Of a stretch of 64,000 nucleotides of DNA, positions 56,587-64,000 are shown one piece after another. Both the position numbers and the translations under genes were made by a program. The notes below the pieces were generated by a model. That model was not told the origin of the DNA. It made no database searches and saw only the letters and a list, made by a program, of their open reading frames with translations. The stretch's first letter is position 1. Every line of letters begins with the position of its first letter. Origin of the DNA: Metarhizium brunneum (lineage: Eukaryota; Ascomycota; Sordariomycetes; Hypocreales; Clavicipitaceae); the NCBI RefSeq assembly GCF_013426205.1, contig NC_089422.1, positions 310,001 to 374,000 of the forward strand, in the 5' to 3' direction.

Positions 56587-58074
56587 CGCGGCTGTTTGGT
56601 GGATTGGCGGCAGATGCGGTCGTCGATTCTCGGACTGCCCCGGTTTCCACTGGCTGTTTCCGACCGAGTCAGTCGGAGTTGCATCTGCGGGATGATGCTG
56701 TTGCGGACGGTGAAACTCTTGCTCGAGAGGAAAAAATTCCCGACGCGTGTTTGAGTCGCATGATCCGTTTGATAGGTACCCACAATACCGGATGGTCCGT
56801 GCACGACGCTGCTCTGGCAAATCATCGACGCACATGCCTCCGTTCCGATATTGATGCTTGCAACTTGCAAGTTGCGACGATCAACTCATTCCGTGGGTGG
56901 TGAACCGACTTTGCTGAGGCGTAAAACACGGCTGCGGAGGCGGTTGCAATCCGCCCGATCTGACGTGTGAAGAGTACGCGTAGGAATGATGCTATAGTGC
57001 CTGCTGGGTATATCCGGACGGCCATTGTTTCCGGCACCTATTCCCAAGTATACATGTTCCGCGTCGAATACCCTCCCAAGTCTAGCTATTTCTGCACACG
57101 TTGCTATTTGCGCTGGCTGATCGGAGAGTGGTTGTCTGCACCTCATTGTTGCCACTTTAGTAGACGTCGAGAATAGCATCAACGGTGAGAGTCCACTGCT
57201 GGCAAGACTTGAACCCAAGAATAGCCAATGGCAACAAGGAGGAAATGCGTGACGTCGAGTGCAGTCCGTTTGTGTTTGGCGTTGACATCATCAACTCCCA
57301 GTTTCAATCTTTTGTATCTGTTTCCCGGTTTCATGACGTATGAAGCAGACCTTTAAATGAATGGGCATCAGTCAATCATCGCACATTAGGTCGATTCTTC
57401 TGGGCAGCCACCGCTGTTCTTGGACATTCTATTTGGTACAGTTCCGCCGGCGGCACATATCTCCGACTATCATGATTCTACAAAGCGAACCGGTTACCTA
57501 CCCAAGATGTCCAGGCCCGGCCGACGCTCACGGCATACACACATAGTAGAACGCGTCGCCACCAACGTTGATACTAGGACCCCCTTGCTGTATAGATGCT
57601 TTGTTTTAAACGAAAATCTCATCAATACACAAGGGGATACTCTCTGGGCTCGCTGTCAACATAACGCAGCCGCTCCGGAGACATGATTATGGAAGCACGT
57701 CTTAGTTCCAAAGGCTGGAAGGCCGTGTATATCAACTTCAACTCGGAAGGCATGCGATGCCGATTCCGGTGTCACCTCGAAGGACATTTGTTGTAACCAT
57801 GTTCGTACGAAGCCTTGAGACCCCAGGCAATTCTACTCGAGTCCAAAAGCAGTCGTAGCGGTGAATTAAGATGGTATGAATATGCTGCATTACGAGGAAG
57901 TGTATACAGCAGGTTGGGGAGGAAGAAACCATGTACTGACCAGGTAAATGCTAAAAGAGCTTGGCGAAGAAACACCGCTGTAAGTGGCATCGTGCCGAGA
58001 ATTGGATAGCTAACACTTCTGGCTCTCCTATTCCATAAAATTTCGCTAACCTCGTTCCACTACGCAATTGACTC
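56587..58074. other. cox16 upstream region; no gene
   Basis: Promoter of cox16 on the left, then about 1.3 kb with no recognisable coding region, RNA gene or repeat. Confidence 0.45.
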
Positions 58075-58650
58075 TCATCTTCTCCAAGAGCAGGCATTTT
58101 CCCTCAATATGGAACGGGACCACGTAGCGTAAGAAAACCCGGTAACAAATGCTCTTGGGTTGCGGAAAAGGGGCACCTGGGGCATTAGCTGCTGCTTTGC
58201 AAGGCATCCCGTAATACTAGAATCCGAGCACAACCACAGCCTTGGAACTGTGACATAGGGCTCCCGTGTCACCTGACCTTGATATGCACAATATACCACA
58301 TGCATCCAGACTTTTCCTAACCACGCCCCATCTGGAACGAATACGCTGCCTGGGCGAACAAACCTGACCAAGAATCCGTGAGCGTCATCGCCGGGATCCG
58401 TGAGATGCAGCATCGGCTGTGAACTTGGACCGAGCCCTAGGCATGTATTATCCGCCTCGAGCCTTCTTTCCAATCCAAGAGCTCCGAGGTATGCATATCG
58501 CCCCTTTGGAATTCCTACACCCAAGGCTTCTTCCACTTCGCCCCTCTGCAGGTCGAACATTCTTCCCAAAGTTGACTCTTCCGAGGCATACATAGGCAAG
58601 AAAGGATGCCCCTTTGGCGGGGCGTCTTTCTGTCCGCTGTTACTGATCTA
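58075..58650 (-). pseudogene. Orphan coding remnant, unknown family
   Basis: A minus-strand frame open from a TAG near 58650 to the stop at 58075 (about 190 codons). It reads as convincing protein for its first 130 residues: APPKGHPFLPMYASEES, MFDLQRGEVEEALGVGIPKG, RYAYLGALGLERRLEAD, DDAHGFLVRFVRPGSVFVPD and GAWLGKVWMHVVYCAYQG. The end is less orderly. No start context, upstream exon or known domain was found. The AATAG before it could be a splice acceptor. It is probably the last exon of a gene whose upstream part is lost or unrecognised. A diverged direct repeat begins about 150 bases upstream, which fits a rearranged locus. Confidence 0.4.
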
Positions 58651-58792
58651 TTCAATCTTTTAGCTGTCCAGTGGGCAGCCGTGCCCATGACGTGCCTCGA
58701 GTTCAATGTCCACGACAAGTGTATATACACTAAAGACCCCTTTGATACAGATATAACATCCTGGAGCTGCGGAATTTTCCATTTTCCCTCAT

Positions 58793-58922
58793 AGCGTGTT
58801 AAACTCCTAATACCGAAATAAACGGGCATAGTGATGAAAAGGCTAGTGAGTTGTGAGCGGTAATTAACTGCTTGTTTTATCTAGAACCAACCTTGTTAAT
58901 CAACTCTATTACCCGGTAGCAA
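58793..58922. repeat. Imperfect direct repeat, copy 1 (T/A-rich copy)
   Basis: Shares AGCGTGTTAA, then CGAAATAA, GTGATG--AAGGCT, GTGAG-TGTGAGCGGTAA and GAACCAACCTTG with copy 2 downstream. Several differences are C-to-T or G-to-A in this copy (for example GAAAAGG for GGGAAGG, TTGTGAG for TCGTGAG, TAATTAA for TAACCAA). That bias would fit repeat-induced point mutation, though some changes do not follow it. Confidence 0.7.
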
Positions 58923-58959
58923 GTCCTAGGGTGCGGAATATCTAGTAATCCTTAACAAC

Positions 58960-59118
58960 AGCGTGTTAACAGATGCAAGAGAGAAATCGATTCAAACCCC
59001 ACAAGGCGAAATAAGTGGGAGTGATGGGAAGGCTCGTGAGTCGTGAGCGGTAACCAAGTCGTTGTTTTGGATCCGGAACCAACCTTGCAAATCGATTGAC
59101 TCAGTTACTCAGTGGCAA
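58960..59118. repeat. Imperfect direct repeat, copy 2
   Basis: Second copy of the repeat starting at 58793, in the same orientation, with about 30 extra bases after AGCGTGTTAA. Best match at 59006-59100. The origin (local duplication or two remnants of one element) is unresolved. Confidence 0.7.
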
Positions 59119-59867
59119 ACCCATCAGTATTGGACCTCCGCCCGATCCAAGTTTTGACTTATCCAGGGCACAAAACATGACAATTGTGCGTGATGCTTGG
59201 CTTTGTACGGAGCACCGGCACACAAGTTAACCTACCTCGGCTACTACGCTCTTTGTAGCACCGCGAGTTCACTCTGGACAAGATATAACGCAGGGACTGT
59301 GCTTTGTAACCAGGTGCAATAAGGATCTGGACGCTAGCCCTAACGCTTACTATGCAAAATGAATTATAACATCGGATGGGTGCTACACTCAATACCGGTC
59401 CACCCATCAACAAGCGGCAGTCCACCGCACCCTTTCCTGTTGTCCCCGACAGTTTCCCAGATGCAAAACATGAGTAACAAGTCAAACGCCTGTCCTGTTC
59501 ATCCTGCGCAAGCAAAGACTACCCACATGTATCATAGGACACCTAACCTGAAGTCCTGGCCTCGTCGTTTGCTGTCGATTTGGTACATGAAAAAAAAAAA
59601 CACCCACAATAATAAAATGTACAAAGGGAAAGAGGGTATGGTATGGTCAATCCTGTTATGATCATCGTCATCTTCTCATGTCGTTATCTGAATAAAAGGC
59701 TATTATGACAGTTTCGTTGTATGCTTTGCGGAGCAAGAATGAAATGATTTCGATGCCCAAAAAATAAAAGTGATATCGAGCATTGTCTTATGCAGCATAT
59801 GCGGAGGTCATTGTTCCGAATATAGTGTATATCTCAGCATCGTCTTCAAGCATCTTGTGTATGGCCA
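59119..59867. other. 3' region of the FHA gene; no gene
   Basis: Includes an A-run near 59590 and AT-rich sequence up to the FHA-protein stop. It probably contains that gene's 3' UTR. Nothing else recognised. Confidence 0.45.
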
Positions 59868-62192
59868 TCATTGCTCTATCCGAGGAGGCGGAGACTGCCA
59901 GCCATTGATGTATGCCATTAAACCCATTCCAATGAGCACCACGCCTAGCATGGACGCATACGGCAACCCGGCCTGTAATGATTGGTCCCGGGATGCAAAT
60001 CCTCTTTGTGAAGACAGTGGCGTGATTGTGTTTGCTCTTGACAGGGTTGGTCCATCCTCCGTGTCTGTTTTGGATGTATTGGTAGCAGCAATTGTCTTGT
60101 CGGGCTTTTCTGGGTCCGGCGGTGCCGTTGCGGGAGCTTCCTGCTCCGTCACGTCTGCCTTGGACTCGGTCGCCCTTGATCTTGATCTCGAGCGGCGTCT
60201 CTCTTCGGCAGCACTTCGCTTGGCCTCCTCTGCACGAAGCTGGACAACCATTTCGGCCAACGATTTTCTGCTCTCATCCCTCTCAGACTCTGCTGTCTCA
60301 CATCGGTGCTTCCACTGCTCAAGCTGCTCTCGCATATCATTCATCTGCTCGTCCATGTTGTCAATTCGAGACTGCAGAGAAGCTGTCACCTCCTCGGCAG
60401 ACGTGTCGTTCTTTTGTGGCTCTGCTTCTTCTGGAGCTGCTGATCTTGAATCACCTGATTCCTCGACCTCCTGTTCTTGAGCCGACTCGGAAATATCGGT
60501 CATGGTCACATCAGCAGGGGTTAGGACGGATCCATTCATCTGCAGATTCGTAGACGCCTCAAGCCGCTTCGCGAGTTCCTCGGCAAGCTCACGAGCCTCT
60601 CGTTCTTTCTGAAGCATCTCCTCTAGTTCTCGCATCCGTGCTGTTTGGGTATCAATATCTCGCTTCGCATTGTTCAACGCTTCTGTAAGCTGTATGATCT
60701 GATTCATATTCTCTTGTCGAGCCGCCACCGAATTCGGAGGACCAGACTTTGGCCTCTCAGTTGGGCCTCGTTTCAATGACGGCACATCTGGCTTCTCAGG
60801 CAGTGGTTGTTGTGGTGGCGGTGCGGGTGGTTCCGAGAAGCGCGTCTTGGGATCAGACCGGAAGGGAATGCCACCGTTCACTGACGGCTGTGACTGCTGT
60901 TGCTTGGCCGGTTCGGGCACTTCAGGTTTCTCCAGGTCCTTTACATCTTCTTTCGTGAGCAGAGTATTCACGAATTGGTTTGTGCGACTGAGATCCTGGG
61001 CCTGCAGCCGAGCGTTTCTCATTTCCGACTTTTGGAACGAGTTAGCGGATGCATAGCAAGAAGTTTTCATTTTCCAATTCGACGTTTCACTTACCGTTAG
61101 GCGTTTCAATATTTGATCCGTCGCAACGGGTGCCAAGAAGAAGGACCGTTGCTGTGGCATTCCATTTCCTTGGTTGTTCATGCCGCCGTTATTCATCATT
61201 CGACCACCAGGGCCAGGTATCAGGGCGTGGCCATTTGCCCGGCCACGCATCTGAAGAGGCCAATTAGGAATCATCATTGTGCCGTTGGCCGGGTCCAAGT
61301 CGCCAAAGTTCATGTCCAAGACATTGTTAGTATTGGACAAAAATCCGGCATGCTCGACCTTTGCAGCAACTTTGTGATGTACCACAGTCTTTTGATCCTC
61401 GCTCACGATATCGATGCCAAGTTCCAAATGATCGGCCGTCTGCAACTCATGAGGCTCCGATTCGCGATTTTCCTGTGAGAGGCGTGTGCCATTTACAAAA
61501 GTGCCGTTGGAAGACTTGACGTCTCGAATATATATCTTGCCATTTCGCTCGGCGTATATTTCGGCATGCTGTCTTGATAGAACCTTGCTGTCGAAAAAGC
61601 CATTGGTAGCAGTGGGAATAGTCTTTTGATTTGTCTGCCGGCCAATTCTTAAGCTGTCAGGCGCGAAGGGAACAGAGATGGTTTTTCTTTCGAATGTGCC
61701 GTTGAGGGACAGTAGGTAGAGGACTGGTTGGCCCGGAGGGAATTGCTCCGCACCCATCGGACCGCGCATCATCTGTTGCTGCTGCATCATTTGATTTTGG
61801 CCTGGTCCCGGCTGAAGTCCGTTGTGATGTGCGGCCATGCCGTTTGGTCGGTTGGCGGGGAGCCTCGAGTAGTCCGGTTGCACGTCGGGTTTGCTAGGTG
61901 GCCAAGGCGTCTTCGGTTGCGGTCGCTTTCGAGGACCAGCCGTTGCAGACCACTGACTTAAATCGGAAGCAGCAGATAACGAAGTGCCATTCGACTGTGA
62001 ACCATTTGTGGCAACGGACGTGTTGGATGCGTTGGAGGACAATGATGAAGCAGAGTTTGTTCTCGAGAGAGACTTCCGCGGTGCGAACATGCCTCTCACT
62101 TCGTCGGGGTCCATGGGGTTGCTACCGCTAATTGCGCCCCATGCTGGTCGAGAAATCTGAGGGAAGGTCGGAGGGCTGGCTACTGCGGTCAT
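59868..62192 (-). CDS. FHA-domain, coiled-coil, tail-anchored protein (SLMAP/PRO45-type STRIPAK component)
   Basis: Phosphothreonine-binding scaffold resembling SLMAP, fungal PRO45 and yeast Far9/Far10, which anchor the STRIPAK phosphatase/kinase complex to nuclear envelope, ER or mitochondria. Exons 62192-61095 and 61028-59868 give 752 residues. The N-terminus is Ser/Asn/Gln-rich. The FHA domain is at about residues 158-270 (LRIGRQTNQ, KVLSRQHAEIYAERNGKIYI, RDVKSSNGTFVNGTRLS) with the phosphopeptide-binding Arg, Ser-x-x-His and Asn residues. A coiled coil follows (NQIIQLTEALNNAKRDIDTQ and a second one around QSRIDNMDEQMNDMREQL), then an Arg/Ser patch. A single C-terminal helix (LPYASMLGVVLIGMGLMAYI) is a tail anchor. 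The 66-nt intron is a multiple of three without a stop, so an unspliced message would encode 774 residues. Confidence 0.92.
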   Translation of the reverse strand: MTAVASPPTFPQISRPAWGAISGSNPMDPDEVRGMFAPRKSLSRTNSASSLSSNASNTSVATNGSQSNGTSLSAASDLSQWSATAGPRKRPQPKTPWPPSKPDVQPDYSRLPANRPNGMAAHHNGLQPGPGQNQMMQQQQMMRGPMGAEQFPPGQPVLYLLSLNGTFERKTISVPFAPDSLRIGRQTNQKTIPTATNGFFDSKVLSRQHAEIYAERNGKIYIRDVKSSNGTFVNGTRLSQENRESEPHELQTADHLELGIDIVSEDQKTVVHHKVAAKVEHAGFLSNTNNVLDMNFGDLDPANGTMMIPNWPLQMRGRANGHALIPGPGGRMMNNGGMNNQGNGMPQQRSFFLAPVATDQILKRLTVSETSNWKMKTSCYASANSFQKSEMRNARLQAQDLSRTNQFVNTLLTKEDVKDLEKPEVPEPAKQQQSQPSVNGGIPFRSDPKTRFSEPPAPPPQQPLPEKPDVPSLKRGPTERPKSGPPNSVAARQENMNQIIQLTEALNNAKRDIDTQTARMRELEEMLQKEREARELAEELAKRLEASTNLQMNGSVLTPADVTMTDISESAQEQEVEESGDSRSAAPEEAEPQKNDTSAEEVTASLQSRIDNMDEQMNDMREQLEQWKHRCETAESERDESRKSLAEMVVQLRAEEAKRSAAEERRRSRSRSRATESKADVTEQEAPATAPPDPEKPDKTIAATNTSKTDTEDGPTLSRANTITPLSSQRGFASRDQSLQAGLPYASMLGVVLIGMGLMAYINGWQSPPPRIEQ
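61029..61094 (-). other. Stop-free 66-nt intron in the FHA gene
   Basis: Donor GTAAGT, branch-like GCTAAC and acceptor AAAAG within 66 nt. The length is divisible by three and there is no in-frame stop. Read through, it would add 22 residues just after QILKRLT, a sequence unlike the flanking protein. The AAG acceptor is weaker than the usual YAG, so retention is conceivable. Splicing gives the smoother join LKRLT-SEMRNARLQ. Confidence 0.7.
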
Positions 62193-63293
62193 GAGGAAGG
62201 CTCAAGCGTATCTTGTGGTGAAGGGGGCGGGCACACTGCGGATGCCGTGATGGCCGTTGCGGAATGGAGCCTCGGACGCGTAGTTGGTCGACTTTACACC
62301 TGTCCACCGCCCTTCGGACGACACCGGGCCACGATTTGAACCTCTCGAGAAACAAAGTGATGCTTGAGCAATGGTCGATTCCCTCGAATGCCAATGGAAG
62401 TTCCGGTGTGGATGATTCTGGATGCCAAAAATTCGTCAGCATGAGCGTCGGACTCGGATCGAGGGGTGGCAGCATTGGCGGCTCTCCAGATAAAGCGAAA
62501 GAGCGACTGCCGGGCGGCCACGCCAGGGGAAATTGTCAAACTGGACCGCCGTGACCTACCAAAACAAAAAGTTGGGGGTGCCGGCGATGGAATCGGGCGC
62601 GCGTGTCCTGAGAAAGCTGGTGTGGAGTGAACTGAAGGGAGATTTGGCAATCTGGCGTTACCCCCGTTCTGTGTTGCTCCTAGACGCTGCTGGGTCTCTT
62701 GCTGTGCTCGCTGTGTTCAGTAGCGAGAGTGATGGGAGCCACATACAGTGCAGAGCGCACTCGAGGTGCTTCACCAACCACCGGTAGAAGTCACAACGAA
62801 GACGGTCTGGATATTGTAAACAGTGTCCGCGATGCTTTTCGATTGCATGGGACTAGGTCCAACGGGCATAAATTATCTCATGACTCTGTGCTAGACCCAT
62901 CGCCCGCTCATGATCATGGTTCACGTGATGGGGAGCACAGTAGAAATAGGTGCTCCACCACGGAAAGAAAACTGTGAGGGGCGCTTCAACTGGCGGGATA
63001 ATATTTACCCAAACCCGCGGGCCACATCCAATCAAGTCGAGTGTTTGACGGGAGCTTGAACAAGGGTCCAACCGTCCAAGAAATCAGATGGTTGTGGTTG
63101 AACGAGACTGGATTTGTTCCAAGGAAGCACCGACCTCACTGCCGAGAGAGCAACCTCACCAAGAAACAATATGCCTCCTGTCACAGCCGTCCCCACGGGC
63201 GGCCAGCATGGCCCGTCTAACTTTGACAAGCGTAGGACTGCATATTAAGTGTGGTGGAGAGAGGACAAAACAGCTAACAAAATGGGCGTCTAG
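62193..63293. other. FHA gene promoter; no other gene
   Basis: Upstream region of the FHA gene (first about 400 bases GC-rich, likely 5' UTR and promoter) and further spacer without a recognisable feature. Confidence 0.45.
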
Positions 63294-63593
63294 TTAAAAT
63301 GGGTGCCATGATGGGCGGTAGTATGTCAAACGAAGAATTTCCAGCGTCTTGTCGCTTGCGCTGACCAGGATGTAGCTGTCGGGACCATTATGGGCTTCAT
63401 CTTTGGTACGAACACGGAACAGCAACCCGATTCCATGGTTTGCTCGGCATCTAACAGCATGACAGGAACCGTCAATATCTTTCGATACGGCGCTGGTACG
63501 CAGGGCATCATGAGAACATTGGGCCAGTATATGCTTGTTTCTGGCACTACATTCGGGTATGATTAGCCCTCCCTTGCGCCAGTCTCTGTACAA
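63294..63593 (-). other. Possible C-terminal exon, unknown
   Basis: A 99-codon minus-strand frame starting from a non-ATG codon reads somewhat like protein at its end: GIGLLFRVRTKDEAHNGPDS, then YILVSASDKTLEILRLTYYR and PSWHPF. A second overlapping frame (63326-63547) is also open, so coding status is unclear. The upstream part of any gene would lie right of about 63.6 kb, where no clear exon was found. Possibly a remnant. Confidence 0.22.
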
Positions 63594-64000
63594 TAACTAA
63601 TAGCCCTCTGCAGCTTCTTCATGTCGATTGGTTCCGTTATCCGATCAGACGCCGACCCTAAACTGCACGAATTGTACATGCGGGCGCAAAGACGACCGAT
63701 AGTAAACATGGCTAGCCCAGCGTGGCGAAAATCCCCCTAATCTCAACCCCGTGTCGAAATGACAATATATATCCGCTGGAACGACTAGAGATGTATGGAT
63801 GGAGCCCTTCTCTGACAACACCTCATTGTAACATATACACATGTAACATGATTCATGTCTGTACTATCTAGAGTAGGAAACTGCTTGTGCATACGAAGAA
63901 TGACAAGTCCTATTACAAGCGATTGCAATATTAACGCCTGTGAGACGGTTCAGGAGTGGTTTCACGCCAGTTCTCGCCAGTCATATATCAGACTGTCCTC
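63594..64000. other. Right edge; nothing recognised
   Basis: No supported gene, RNA or repeat before the window ends. Confidence 0.4.

Noticed and set aside
1..64000. CRISPR arrays, bacterial-type operons, complete transposons or a secondary-metabolite cluster
   Set aside because: No regularly spaced repeats, transposase or reverse-transcriptase motifs, or backbone synthases were seen; the window is ordinary fungal chromosome with isolated genes.

Overview
This window comes from a filamentous ascomycete (Pezizomycotina). The mix of families and sequence style fit Sordariomycetes, probably Hypocreales; this is inferred from style, not from a marker gene. Support: nearly all genes carry one to three short spliceosomal introns (about 50-150 nt, GTRNGT donors, CTAAY-like branch sites), intergenic spaces are long, and there are fungal-specific proteins (Ivy1, a Spd1-type ribonucleotide reductase inhibitor, Cox16, mitochondrial GatA, a STRIPAK-type FHA protein). 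There are no operons, CRISPR arrays or bacterial signals.

Layout, left to right. At 0.8-1.7 kb lies a decayed ABCB multidrug-transporter nucleotide-binding domain. An otubain deubiquitinase (2.2-4.4 kb, minus) is followed by about 5.8 kb with no convincing gene. Then come COP9 signalosome subunit 2 (10.2-11.8, minus), a four-exon MFS transporter (12.2-14.0, minus), a gene-poor stretch with two doubtful coding remnants (about 15.0-16.6), and an oligopeptide (OPT) transporter (18.1-20.5, minus). An RNA 3'-phosphate cyclase (22.7-24.0, plus) converges on a LigB-type dioxygenase with an N-terminal membrane segment (24.1-25.3, minus). Next are a small secreted eight-cysteine protein (27.1-27.5), nucleoporin Nup53/Nup35 (28.1-29.4), Ivy1 (29.9-31.3, minus), a leucine-rich-repeat protein (32.8-34.2, minus), phosducin-like Plp2 (34.8-35.6, minus) and ribosomal protein eS27 (36.2-36.7).

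The right half has the RNR inhibitor with a PIP box (39.1-39.9), a Gemin2-like SMN-complex protein (40.1-41.7, minus), divergent mitochondrial GatA (42.2-43.8), splicing factor Prp38 (44.3-45.0, minus), an unidentified single-pass membrane protein (45.4-46.1) and a Ser-rich protein of unknown function (48.7-49.5, minus). About 6.6 kb of apparently gene-free DNA follows. The window ends with Cox16 (56.1-56.6, minus), an orphan coding remnant next to a diverged direct repeat (58.1-59.1), and a tail-anchored FHA/coiled-coil protein of the SLMAP/PRO45 type (59.9-62.2, minus).

Most genes are housekeeping: ubiquitin/NEDD8 control (otubain, CSN2), splicing (Gemin2, Prp38), nuclear pore, mitochondria (GatA, Cox16), translation (eS27), membrane trafficking (Ivy1) and signalling (FHA protein). 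Accessory content is limited to the transporters, the secreted cysteine-rich protein, the dioxygenase and the decayed fragments. I found no clear new multi-gene system. The best leads are a strongly over-represented 9-mer (TACGGAGTA), orphan coding fragments, a stop-free in-frame intron, and the secreted protein. Exon boundaries were set by eye from splice consensus and reading-frame continuity; no computation or database search was run.
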